From Pseudomonas sp. B6002 (lineage in GTDB: Bacteria; Pseudomonadota; Gammaproteobacteria; Pseudomonadales; Pseudomonadaceae), in the NCBI RefSeq assembly GCF_013385985.1, contig NZ_JACAOY010000035.1, positions 27,449-91,448 of the forward strand: DNA of 64,000 bases. The letters are read 5' to 3'. This document shows positions 33,885 to 42,167 of the stretch, piece after piece. The position numbers and the translations under genes were made by a program. How positions within the stretch are numbered: the first letter of the stretch is position 1; every line of letters begins with the position of its first letter. Below the pieces are notes generated by a model. The model saw only the letters and a list, made by a program, of their open reading frames with translations. It was not told the DNA's origin and ran no database searches.

Positions 33885-34796
33885 TTACACCTGCGCGTTG
33901 CGCAGGTAGTCGAAGAGCAGGCGGCTCACCGGCGACAATTGCGCCTCATCGCGCACCACCAGGATCAGGCTGCGGTCCGACCAGGCATCCGTCAACGGCA
34001 CCGCGTGCAGGCCCAGCGCCCGGCCGAACAGCTCATAGGCTTTTTGCGGCAGGATACCGATACCCATGTTCGCCTGGACCATCCGGCACATCGCATCAAA
34101 CCCCGGCACATGAATGCGCAGGCGCAGCATCTTGCCTGCCTCGCGCGCGGCCGCGTGGGTGCGCATGTTGATCGAACTGGCGGCGTGCAAGCCGACGTAA
34201 TCGCTGTCCAGAGTCTCGTCGAACGCCAGGCTGTCGCGCGTGGCCAGCGGATGATCGGCGGGCATCAGCACCACCAGTTTGTCGAGACGGTAGGTCACGC
34301 CGGGTAAGCCTTTGGTGTCGGTGTCACTGGAGCAGATGCCCAAGTCGGCCACGCCATCAAGCACCCCTTGCACCACGCCGTTGCTGGGGCGCTCTTCCAG
34401 ATCGGTTTTCACTTCGGGGTGCAGTTGGGAAAAGTCCCGCAGGTCTTCGGGCAGAAACTGAATGATCGCCGACAAGTTGGCCAGCATCCGCACATAACCA
34501 CGTACGCCGTGGCTGTGCTCGCCCAGCTCCAGGCCCATTTTTTCGACGTTGAACAACATCTGCCGGGCGTGATGCAACAGGGTTTCCCCGGCGGCGGTCA
34601 GGTCCATGCCCTTGGCACGGCGCACGAACAGGCTCACGCCGAGCACTTGCTCCAACTCCATCAAGCGCTTGCTGGCCGCCGACACGGCAATGGCTTCGCG
34701 GTTGGCGGCACGGGTCAGCGTGCCTTCTTCATACACCGCGACGAACAATTGCAGCGTAATCAAATCAAGACGGCGCACCAGGCTCTTGTGCAACAT
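33885..34796 (-). CDS. LysR-family regulator
   Basis: 303 residues: helix-turn-helix LITLQLFVAVYEEGTLTRAANREAIAVSAASKRLMELEQVLG, then an effector domain with PADHPLATRD and GIGILPQKAYELF. It has the same orientation as the CoA-transferase/lyase/MFS unit and lies just upstream of it, so it may regulate that unit. Its start overlaps the stop of the upstream oxidoreductase gene by one base. Confidence 0.87.
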   Translation of the reverse strand: MLHKSLVRRLDLITLQLFVAVYEEGTLTRAANREAIAVSAASKRLMELEQVLGVSLFVRRAKGMDLTAAGETLLHHARQMLFNVEKMGLELGEHSHGVRGYVRMLANLSAIIQFLPEDLRDFSQLHPEVKTDLEERPSNGVVQGVLDGVADLGICSSDTDTKGLPGVTYRLDKLVVLMPADHPLATRDSLAFDETLDSDYVGLHAASSINMRTHAAAREAGKMLRLRIHVPGFDAMCRMVQANMGIGILPQKAYELFGRALGLHAVPLTDAWSDRSLILVVRDEAQLSPVSRLLFDYLRNAQV

Positions 34797-35473
34797 CAGT
34801 GACGCTCGTCAGCCAAGCGATTAATCCCGGCCTGTTCCACCACCGGCTGCGGCGCGCCCACGCTCGCCGCCTGCAACATCGCCCGGCCGACGGTCTCGGT
34901 GCTCACCACCCAATCCGGTTTGATCCGGCGAAAGAACGACAGCAACGGCCCGAGCACGGTATAGAACGACTGATACAACGGCGTCTTCGAACGCACGCCA
35001 TGCAACGGCTGGATCACCCCCGGCCGGAACAGGTATACCGCCTTGAACGGCAGGCGCAGCAAGGCGTTTTCAGTCTTGCCTTTGACCCGTGCCCACATCG
35101 ACTTGCCGGCTTCGGAACTGTCGGTGCCAGCGCCTGACACGTAGATAAACGTCATCTGCGGATTGAGCCGCGCCAGCGTGCTGGCCGCGACCAGCGTGAG
35201 GTCGTAGGTGAGGTGGGTGTACTTGATCTCGTTCATCCCGGCCGAAGAAACGCCGAGGCAGAAGAAGCAGGCGTCGAAGCCTTGCAGCAGGTTTTCCAGT
35301 GGCTGGAAATCCAGCATGTCGCTGTGCAACACCTGATGCAGCTTGCCGTGCTCCTGGGTCAACGGCGTGCGGCCGACGGCGACGACTTCCTGGACATCGG
35401 CAGCCAACAGGCACTCACGCAGCACGCCTTGGCCGACCATGCCGGTGGCGCCGAATAATAGAACTCTCATCAA
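34796..35473 (-). CDS. NAD(P)H-binding protein, atypical short-chain reductase type
   Basis: 225 residues with the Rossmann nucleotide motif LLFGATGMVGQGVLRECL at the N-terminus and a later YVSGAGTDSSEAG segment, as in NAD(P)-binding epimerase-like proteins such as YbjT or YraR relatives. No complete SDR Tyr-x3-Lys site is obvious. Two adjacent ATGs (35473 and 35470). Physiological substrate unknown. Confidence 0.8.
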   Translation of the reverse strand: MMRVLLFGATGMVGQGVLRECLLAADVQEVVAVGRTPLTQEHGKLHQVLHSDMLDFQPLENLLQGFDACFFCLGVSSAGMNEIKYTHLTYDLTLVAASTLARLNPQMTFIYVSGAGTDSSEAGKSMWARVKGKTENALLRLPFKAVYLFRPGVIQPLHGVRSKTPLYQSFYTVLGPLLSFFRRIKPDWVVSTETVGRAMLQAASVGAPQPVVEQAGINRLADERH

Positions 35474-35810
35474 GTACTTCCTTCATCCAGCCAGTTTTGA
35501 CTACCCAACAGTCAGATCTTTGAAGGCCATCATCACATTCGGCCATTCAGTTGACACCTTACTCAATCTGGTGCAGTTCGACCTCAGTAAATAGCGTGAC
35601 GCTTGCACTATTTATCCACAACACAGTCAGGTGCGTCCTTGCGTAAACCCCATCAAACAATATCAAAACAATACCCATTAGCCATCAGAAATGTAGGAAC
35701 CTACTCACGCCGAAACCATCATCCTGAGTAGTTTGCATGGGAAACGCCTGACTTATTTTATAAAAAATTCCCGCTACTGTTTTCCATCTCTCCCCAAGGA
35801 CGAATAAAAA
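35474..35810 (+). other. AT-rich intergenic region upstream of the oxoamine-synthase gene
   Basis: About 340 bases without a supported gene. An imperfect hairpin AAATAG...CTATTT spans 35589-35613 (11 pairs, including wobbles, with one mismatch). A weak promoter candidate is TTGCAT at 35733 with TTTTAT 17 bases later. AAGGAC before the ATG at 35811 is a moderate ribosome binding site. Base composition drops here relative to the left flank. Confidence 0.5.
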
Positions 35811-37037
35811 ATGGAAAACACCCGACAACTTAATAAATTTTCCAACTATAAAAAAATAATCGGCATCTCCGACAATGATTGGCATTCGGCTAAAACAGGT
35901 CGAATTAGCGAACTAAATGTCGTCGTAAAAAAATGCAACTACCTTACAGATCAATTTGGACGTGAACTCCATCACTTCTGCACCACTTCATACCTTGGCC
36001 TTGATTACCACCAAGACATATTGGAAGGCGCCATAAACGGATTAATAACAGCAAAGACACTTCGCATTGCCAATTCAAAAAATCGATGCAAGCTTCAAAT
36101 GCTTGAACAGTATGAAGTCGAACTATCGAGTCTTTTCAAATCGACCTGCCTAAGCACTTTATCCTGCAGCGCTGCTAGTTCAGGATTACTGCCTCTACTT
36201 GCCAGTGGAGCGCTGACCAATGACTGCCCACCTATTATGATATTCGACAAACACTCTCACTACTCAATGAACCATATCAAAGCTTCTTGCGCAGATGAAT
36301 CTGAGGTAGTAACAGCTCCTCACAACGACATCTCCTTCATTGAAGAAATTTGTAAAAAGCGCAAAAATGTCGCGTACATTGCGGACGGCCTCTACAGCAT
36401 GGGCGGTAAGGCAGATATTGATGGGCTGCTCCATCTCAAGTCTCGCTATGGGTTATTTCTTTACCTCGACGACTCACACGCGCTATCGGCATTCGGCGAG
36501 CAAGGAAGCGGGTTTATACGACCACAACTGAAAGAGCTAGATGATCGAACATTAATCGTAGCCTCTCTCGGAAAAGCATTTGGCGCAAGCGGTGGTTTGA
36601 TAATGTTCGGAAATGAAAAACAAAAAAACTTAATGTATCGATACGGCGGCCCCAGCAACTGGTCCCAAAGCCTAAATTCAGCAGCTATCGGCGCTGGCTT
36701 AGCGTCAATAAAAATCCATCGATCGGCAGAACTACCCGCACTCCAAGAAAAGCTCCTCGCCAACATCCAGTTATTTGACAGCCTCATACACACGGAGCAA
36801 CACAACACCAACACCGCAGTTCGCTTAATGAACTGCGGAACGGCTGAAAAAGCGAACGCGCTTGCCATACAACTCGCAGACAGCGGCTTTTTCACTTCGG
36901 CCGTATTTTTCCCTGTGGTTCCAAAAAACAAAGCTGCCATTCGAATAACGCTCCGAGCAGACATGGAATACGAAACGATATATTCATTTTGCTCAAAACT
37001 ATTGAGTCTGATAGAGGAAAACAAAATCACAAACTAG
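35811..37037 (+). CDS. PLP-dependent alpha-oxoamine synthase family protein, AT-rich
   Basis: 408 residues of the fold-type I subgroup that includes BioF, Kbl, HemA and CqsA; these condense an amino acid with an acyl-CoA (or cleave the product). The PLP Lys is Lys255 in IVASLGKAFGASGGL; D220 and H223 in YLDDSHALSAFGEQGSGF match the D-x-A-H site, and H150 in KHSHYSM matches the ring-stacking His. The gene is conspicuously AT-rich with codons (ATA, AAA, TTA) avoided by its neighbours. No biotin, heme or threonine-degradation genes are adjacent; an exporter gene follows. The product is unknown: a CqsA-like alpha-ketone signal or an amino-ketone natural product are possibilities only. Confidence 0.82.
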   Translation: MENTRQLNKFSNYKKIIGISDNDWHSAKTGRISELNVVVKKCNYLTDQFGRELHHFCTTSYLGLDYHQDILEGAINGLITAKTLRIANSKNRCKLQMLEQYEVELSSLFKSTCLSTLSCSAASSGLLPLLASGALTNDCPPIMIFDKHSHYSMNHIKASCADESEVVTAPHNDISFIEEICKKRKNVAYIADGLYSMGGKADIDGLLHLKSRYGLFLYLDDSHALSAFGEQGSGFIRPQLKELDDRTLIVASLGKAFGASGGLIMFGNEKQKNLMYRYGGPSNWSQSLNSAAIGAGLASIKIHRSAELPALQEKLLANIQLFDSLIHTEQHNTNTAVRLMNCGTAEKANALAIQLADSGFFTSAVFFPVVPKNKAAIRITLRADMEYETIYSFCSKLLSLIEENKITN

Positions 37038-37126
37038 CCTGAGGCTTTCACGCACTCAGAAAAATTACGTGCTCTATGGATTATCCGATAGTCTGGTTTA
37101 ATTTTATCCACTCAACATTTTCAGTG

Positions 37127-37144
37127 ATGGATGACTTTCGTTGA
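37127..37144 (+). other. Five-codon minicistron overlapping a TTG start
   Basis: ATG-GAT-GAC-TTT-CGT-TGA; its TGA overlaps the TTG start of the exporter gene (TTGA). This could couple translation, or be chance; there is no clear ribosome binding site in front. Confidence 0.2.
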
Positions 37145-38328
37145 AAAAAACCGCGATCCTCACCCTCGCCTGCTGCGCCGCCTTCCTCGGCCAAGTGGGC
37201 ATCAGTAGCTACTTGCCCGCAGTCCCGGCCATCGCCCATTCTCTGCCCGCTGCAGAGGATCAGGTGGCGCTCGCACTCGCGATCTATTTGGCGGGCATGG
37301 CATTGCCAATGCTGTTATGGGGAAGCCTGGGTGAACGATTTGGCAGGAAGCCCGTACTGCTCGCCGCACTGGCGCTGTATGCGTTGGCGAGTGTGGCGAT
37401 TCCATCGGCATTCAACATTGAGTCCTTTCTGTGTTTACGGCTGATCCAAGGCCTGGGCGCCGGGGGCGTTTCAGTGATGGCGCGCGTCCTGGTGCGGGAC
37501 AGTTTCAGCGGCGCCTTGCTGGCCAAGGGTTTGTCGTGGCTGGGGATGACGTTTGTGATCGCGCTGGGTATCGGCCAGTTCATGGGGTCGATATTGCAGC
37601 TGGCGTTTGGCTGGAAAGCGATCTTTTATGCGTTGACGACCGGGGCTTTGGCGTTGATGGTGGTGTTGCAGCGGGTCACGTTCCCGACCTTGGTGAAGGC
37701 TGACTCGCCAGAGTCTACGTGGCGCATCTATACCAAGATTGTGCAACATCCGCCCTTTCTGCACGCGGCGTTGGCCGGTGGGCTGGGTTATGGGGTGATC
37801 ATTGCGTTTAACACCTGCGCGCCGCTTATCTTGCAGGGGCATTTCGAATGGAGTGCGACGCAATATGGCTGGCTGGGGTGGCCGATCAGCGGGGCGTATT
37901 TGGCGGGGGCGTTGATGGTCAATCGTTTCGTTGCCCGCACGGGGCGGTCGACGATGATGAACTGGGGTGTGACGCTGGTGTTTCTGGGCACCGCGGTGAT
38001 GCTGCTGGGCAGTGTGTTTGCCAGCGGGCTCGCAGTATTGCTATGGCTGCCGTATTGCCTCGCCGTGCTGGGCCAGTCGATGAGTTACCCGATCAGTTTG
38101 TCACTGGCCAACGATGAGTCGCCGGTAGGTGGCTCTTATGCGATGGCACTCAGTGGTTTTATGCATCAAATGATGGCCGCGCTGATTGGTGGCCTGGCAA
38201 GCCTGCTGGTAACCGCGCAGGCCTGGCCGTTGGCGCTGATGTGCATGGCGCTGGCGGGCGGCGCATTCGCGTGCGCCGCCCGATGCAGGTCCGATCAGAA
38301 CGCGCTGCGAAAGATCTCCTCGATCTGA
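37141..38328 (+). CDS. MFS transporter, Bcr/CflA-type efflux
   Basis: 395 residues, 12 membrane segments, with the drug-efflux pattern [17 protein letters not shown], then [17 protein letters not shown] and [24 protein letters not shown], which identify the Bcr/CflA group. The start must be TTG: an in-frame TGA lies 9 bases upstream and the next Met is about 50 residues inside. Base composition is that of the host, unlike the AT-rich gene before it. It probably exports the product of that enzyme or confers resistance to it; this is inferred from position. Its 3' end overlaps the convergent dehydrogenase gene by 34 bases. Confidence 0.85.
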   Translation: MKKTAILTLACCAAFLGQVGISSYLPAVPAIAHSLPAAEDQVALALAIYLAGMALPMLLWGSLGERFGRKPVLLAALALYALASVAIPSAFNIESFLCLRLIQGLGAGGVSVMARVLVRDSFSGALLAKGLSWLGMTFVIALGIGQFMGSILQLAFGWKAIFYALTTGALALMVVLQRVTFPTLVKADSPESTWRIYTKIVQHPPFLHAALAGGLGYGVIIAFNTCAPLILQGHFEWSATQYGWLGWPISGAYLAGALMVNRFVARTGRSTMMNWGVTLVFLGTAVMLLGSVFASGLAVLLWLPYCLAVLGQSMSYPISLSLANDESPVGGSYAMALSGFMHQMMAALIGGLASLLVTAQAWPLALMCMALAGGAFACAARCRSDQNALRKISSI

Positions 38329-39443
38329 CGTTGATCCGCGCGCCGCGGGTTAGTCAGCCCACATGCGTCCTTCAAGGCATTGGTGGCCAGCAGGGGAATG
38401 TCCTGCAATTTGGCCCCCAGTTCCCGCAGGCCGGCCGGGATCTCGACGTCGTGGGACAAGCTGCGGATCGCGGCGATGGCGGCTTGCGCGCCCTCTTCCG
38501 GGGTACGGCCCTTGATGTCGGCGCCCAATGCGCGCGCCACGTCGCTCAGGCGTTTGGCGCTGACGCTGGCATTGAAGCTCTGCACATGGGGCAGCAACAC
38601 GGCGTTGCACACGCCGTGGGGCAGGTCATACAGGCCGCCGAGTTGGTGGGCCATGGCGTGCACGAAACCCAGGGACGCGTTGTTGAAGGCCATGCCGGCG
38701 AGGAATTGCGCGTAGGCCATGTTTTCCCGCGCGGCCTTGTCGCTGCCGTCGCGGACCGCCAGGCGCAGGTTGGCGCTGATCAGTTCGATGGCCTTGATCG
38801 CACAAGCATCGGTGATCGGCGTGGCGGCGGTGGACACGTAGGCTTCGATGGCGTGGGTCAGGGCGTCCATGCCGCTGGCGGCGGTGAGGCCTTTGGGCAT
38901 GCCGACCATCAGCGCCGGGTCGTTGACCGACAGCAGCGGCGTGACGTTGCGGTCGACAATGGCCATTTTCACGTGGCGGGTCTGGTCGGTGATGATGCAG
39001 AAGCGGGTCATCTCGCTGGCGGTGCCGGCCGTGGTGTTGATGGCCACCAGCGGCAGTTGCGGCTTACTCGATTGATCGACGCCCTCGTAGTCGCCGATGT
39101 GCCCGCCGTTGGTGGCACACAGGGCGATACCCTTGGCGCAGTCATGGGGCGAACCGCCGCCCAGGGACACCACGAAATCACAGGCGCTTTGCTGCAACAG
39201 CGCCAGGCCGTTCTCGACGTTCTCAACCGTGGGGTTGGGTTTGGCGCCGTCGTAGATCACCGAGTCGATGTCCTGCATGGCCAGTTTCTCGGCGATCATG
39301 GCCGCCACGCCGGCCTTGGCCAGGCCGGCGTCGGTGACGATCAGCGCCTTGCGAAAACCATAGTTGCGGATGGCGGTCATGGCTTCGTCGAGGCAGTCGA
39401 TGCCCATGATGTTCACGGCGGGGATGAAGAAGGTGCTGCTCAT
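38295..39443 (-). CDS. Iron-containing alcohol dehydrogenase
   Basis: 382 residues of the group III (Fe-ADH, YiaY/AdhB-like) family, oxidising alcohols with NAD+. Visible are the dinucleotide loop [18 protein letters not shown] and the metal-binding His residues in [41 protein letters not shown]. The start [11 protein letters not shown] has GAGG upstream. Specificity (threonine, ethanol, other) cannot be settled. Confidence 0.92.
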   Translation of the reverse strand: MSSTFFIPAVNIMGIDCLDEAMTAIRNYGFRKALIVTDAGLAKAGVAAMIAEKLAMQDIDSVIYDGAKPNPTVENVENGLALLQQSACDFVVSLGGGSPHDCAKGIALCATNGGHIGDYEGVDQSSKPQLPLVAINTTAGTASEMTRFCIITDQTRHVKMAIVDRNVTPLLSVNDPALMVGMPKGLTAASGMDALTHAIEAYVSTAATPITDACAIKAIELISANLRLAVRDGSDKAARENMAYAQFLAGMAFNNASLGFVHAMAHQLGGLYDLPHGVCNAVLLPHVQSFNASVSAKRLSDVARALGADIKGRTPEEGAQAAIAAIRSLSHDVEIPAGLRELGAKLQDIPLLATNALKDACGLTNPRRADQRQIEEIFRSAF

Positions 39444-39566
39444 GGTCAATCCTCAGAGGCGTTATGCCAACAGAATCCACCTCTACCGCGCGGCGTATCT
39501 TGATCAGGATCAACGCCCGCTCGTGATAAAGTCACCGCCCAGCCGATTTCGAGTAGACCCGCCGCA

Positions 39567-40583
39567 ATGAAGGATTTCCAGGATAGTGACGCCCACCTAG
39601 AAGACTGGAATGCGCTGCGCAGCGCCGTCGACTTCAGCGCGATTTTGATCGGCAACGGTGCCAGCCGTACGATTTGGGAAGACTTCGCCTACGACTCGCT
39701 GTTCGAAAACGCGCGCACCGTCGAAGAAAAACCCCTGAGCCAGTCCGAGCTGAGTGTGTTCGACGCCCTGCAAACCCGCAGTTTCGAGCAGGCTTTGGGC
39801 GCGTTGAAAACCACCAGCCGGGTCAACAAGGCCCTGGCCGTCAGCTCGGCGGCGCCGCGTAATCGCTACTACGCGATCAAGGAAGCGCTGATCAACACCA
39901 TCCACAGCGTGCACATTCCCTGGCGCCTGGTGCAGCCGTCGACATTGGCGACGATCAACGCTGAACTGGCGCGCTACGCTACGGTATTCACCAGCAACTA
40001 CGACTTGCTCAACTACTGGGCGATCCTGCATACCCCGGGCATTGACGACCTGTTCCGCAGCGCCGACACCAGCTTCGACCTGCGCAATACCCGCACCGAA
40101 GCAACGCGCATCCTCTACCTGCACGGTGGCCTGCACCTGGTGCGCAACCTCGACGGCACCGCACGCAAATTGCCGTCCACCGACAGCACCCTGCTCAGCA
40201 GTTTTGCCATCAACAACACGCTCAAGACCCTGGACGATGTGCCGCTGTTTGTCAGCGAGGGCAAGGTTGAAGAGAAGCTCAAGACCATCCGCAGTTCGGA
40301 TTACCTGTCGTTCTGTTATGAGCAGTTGCTGACCCATGAGGGGGCGCTGTGCATTTTTGGCCATGAGCTGGGCGCGCAGGACAAGCACCTGGTGGACGCG
40401 ATTCGCCAGGCGAATGTATCGACCTTGGCGATCTCGGTGTCGGGGCGCAGTGACGGGTTTATTCGTCAGCAGAAGCGGCGGTATTCGGCGTTGTTCGAGG
40501 GTACGGGGGTGGAACTGAGGTTCTTTGCAGCACGCACCCATGCGCTGGGCAACCCTGCACTGTCCGTCCCTGTCGAACGCTGA
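39567..40583 (+). CDS. DUF4917 family protein with SIR2-like signatures
   Basis: 338 residues. Three blocks resemble SIR2-like NAD-binding domains: ILIGNGASRTIWEDFAYDSLFE (residues ~27-46), VFTSNYDLLNYWAIL (~140-154) with the T-x-NYD motif, and ILYLHGGLHL (~182-191) with two His, followed by a C-terminal ALCIFGHELGAQDKHLVDAI block of the kind that closes such domains. SIR2-like proteins of this sort often degrade NAD+ in antiphage defence, but no partner gene is adjacent and DUF4917 function is not established as far as I know. The gene stands alone and ends at a REP pair. Confidence 0.8.
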   Translation: MKDFQDSDAHLEDWNALRSAVDFSAILIGNGASRTIWEDFAYDSLFENARTVEEKPLSQSELSVFDALQTRSFEQALGALKTTSRVNKALAVSSAAPRNRYYAIKEALINTIHSVHIPWRLVQPSTLATINAELARYATVFTSNYDLLNYWAILHTPGIDDLFRSADTSFDLRNTRTEATRILYLHGGLHLVRNLDGTARKLPSTDSTLLSSFAINNTLKTLDDVPLFVSEGKVEEKLKTIRSSDYLSFCYEQLLTHEGALCIFGHELGAQDKHLVDAIRQANVSTLAISVSGRSDGFIRQQKRRYSALFEGTGVELRFFAARTHALGNPALSVPVER

Positions 40584-40605
40584 TCTCACGGGCGATTTCG
40601 CTCAA

Positions 40606-40697
40606 CTGTGGGAGCTGGCTTGCCTGCGATAGCGATCTGTCAGTTAACCATGTGCAAGCTGGCCCACCGCTATCGCAGGCAAGCCAGCTCCCACAGT
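40606..40697. repeat. REP pair, TGTGGGAGC type
   Basis: CTGTGGGAGCTGGCTTGCCT and its near-perfect inverse AGGCAAGCCAGCTCCCACAG flank a 50-base centre. It separates convergent genes. Confidence 0.88.
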
Positions 40698-40724
40698 GGA
40701 TTGCATTTCAGGTCATTGGCGTAG

Positions 40725-41252
40725 TCAGTCTTCCGAGCTGTGGACTACGACTAGCAGCTGCGCCTGAACATCGCCCACCGAACGCAGGCGATGAGGCTTC
40801 TGCGCATTGAAATGCAGCGCATCACCGCGTTCCAGAATCACCCGTTCGTTCATGAAGTCCACCTCCACCCGGCCTTCATGCACGAACAGAAACTCTTCCC
40901 CCACGTGCTCCTTGAAGGTCTTGTCGGTGAACTCCGCCGGCGGGTAGATGATGAACGGCAGCAGGCTGCGCTCGCTGACCTGGTGGGCGAGCACTGCGTA
41001 ACCCGGCGAGGTGTCGGGGCGTTCGTGGCTGCGCACCAGGCTGTAGCTGTCGAGGCTGACACTGTCTTCGCTGAACAGCTCCTCCACCTTCACGTTCAAG
41101 GCCTTGGCCAGCTTCAGCGCGGCGGCAATCGACGGCGTATTGAGCCCGCGTTCGACCTTGGACAGGTAACTCTTGGTCATCCCGGATTTTTCAGCCAGGG
41201 CTTCCAGGGTCACGCCAAGTTTTTTTCTCAATAGTTTCAAACGGATAGACAT
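40725..41252 (-). CDS. XRE-family regulator with C-terminal cupin
   Basis: 175 residues: helix-turn-helix (KLLRKKLGVTLEALAEKSGMTKSYLSKVERGLNTPSIAAALKLAKAL, residues ~5-52) and a cupin barrel (EEFLFVHEGRVEVDFMNERVILERGDALHFNAQKPHRLRSV) that would sense a small ligand. It is divergent from the aldolase/DapA-like pair and almost certainly regulates it through the shared region. Confidence 0.9.
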   Translation of the reverse strand: MSIRLKLLRKKLGVTLEALAEKSGMTKSYLSKVERGLNTPSIAAALKLAKALNVKVEELFSEDSVSLDSYSLVRSHERPDTSPGYAVLAHQVSERSLLPFIIYPPAEFTDKTFKEHVGEEFLFVHEGRVEVDFMNERVILERGDALHFNAQKPHRLRSVGDVQAQLLVVVHSSED

Positions 41253-41295
41253 GTGCTGCGGTTAATCCCTGCAGAAAGGCAAGAGCCATGCTTGC

Positions 41296-41334
41296 CAATG
41301 ATACAAAGTGTCATATAGCATCGTTAGTGTCATT
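41296..41334. promoter_or_regulatory. Repeated AGTGTCAT operator candidate
   Basis: AGTGTCAT occurs twice (41307-41314 and 41326-41333), 19 bases apart, and an inverted partner ATGATACA precedes the first copy. It lies between the divergent XRE-cupin and aldolase genes, where two helical turns between half-sites suit a dimeric or tetrameric repressor. Confidence 0.5.
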
Positions 41335-41357
41335 TGCAGCCACCGAGGGCACCCGAT

Positions 41358-42140
41358 ATGGCCAAGACATTAGCACTCCCCAAAGACCAACTGGTCAAGC
41401 AAGCACTGATCCAGATGCAAAACACCCTGGCGGATAATACGTGGACCGACCGGCAAAAGCTGGCGCTCACGTGTCGCATCCTGTTCGAGCACGGTCACGA
41501 TTCCGGCCTGGCCGGGCAGATCACTGCACGCGGGCCACAGCCTGGCACCTATTACACCCAGCAACTGGGCCTGGGGTTTGATGAGATCACGGCGAGCAAC
41601 CTGTTGCTGGTCAACGAAGACCTGGAAGTGCTGGAAGGCCATGGCATTCCCAACCCGGCCAACCGTTTTCACACCTGGGTGTACCGTGGACGGCCGGATG
41701 TGAATTGCATCATCCACACCCACCCTACCCATATCGCGGCGCTGTCGATGCTGGAAGTGCCGCTGCAGGTGTCCCACATGGACCTCTGCCCGCTGTACGA
41801 GGATTGCGCGTTCCTGGAAGCCTGGCCCGGCGTGCCGGTGGGCAATGAAGAGGGGGAAATCATCACGGCGGCACTGGGGGACAAACGCGCGATTCTGCTT
41901 TCGCACCACGGCCAGTTGTCCACCGGGGCGAGCATCGAGGAGGCCTGCGTGATCGCGCAGTTGATCGAACGCGCAGCCAGGTTGCAGTTGCTGGCGATGG
42001 CCGCGGGTACGATCAAGCCGATCCTGCCGGAACTCGGGCGCGAGGCCCATGACTGGATCTCCAAGCCCAAGCGCTTTGGCGCCGCGTTCAATTACTACGC
42101 CCGGCAGAACCTGCGCCAACACGCCGATTGCCTGAACTGA
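41358..42140 (+). CDS. Class II aldolase/adducin family protein
   Basis: 260 residues from MAKTLALPKDQLVK, with GAGGG upstream. The zinc-binding His pair appears in CIIHTHPTHIAALSML and a third His in AILLSHHGQLSTGAS, as in fuculose-phosphate aldolase-type proteins that cleave or decarboxylate hydroxy-acids. The N-terminal KLALTCRILFEHGHDSGLAGQITAR block is family-typical. It is 27 bases before a DapA-family gene, pointing to a two-step pathway on a hydroxy- or keto-acid. Confidence 0.87.
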   Translation: MAKTLALPKDQLVKQALIQMQNTLADNTWTDRQKLALTCRILFEHGHDSGLAGQITARGPQPGTYYTQQLGLGFDEITASNLLLVNEDLEVLEGHGIPNPANRFHTWVYRGRPDVNCIIHTHPTHIAALSMLEVPLQVSHMDLCPLYEDCAFLEAWPGVPVGNEEGEIITAALGDKRAILLSHHGQLSTGASIEEACVIAQLIERAARLQLLAMAAGTIKPILPELGREAHDWISKPKRFGAAFNYYARQNLRQHADCLN

Positions 42141-42167
42141 TTGCCCCTTTTTGACCGGAGACTGTTT

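Noticed and set aside
38241-39503. 420-codon frame antisense to the alcohol dehydrogenase
   Set aside because: Shadow; the Fe-ADH metal ligands and dinucleotide loop are all on the minus strand.
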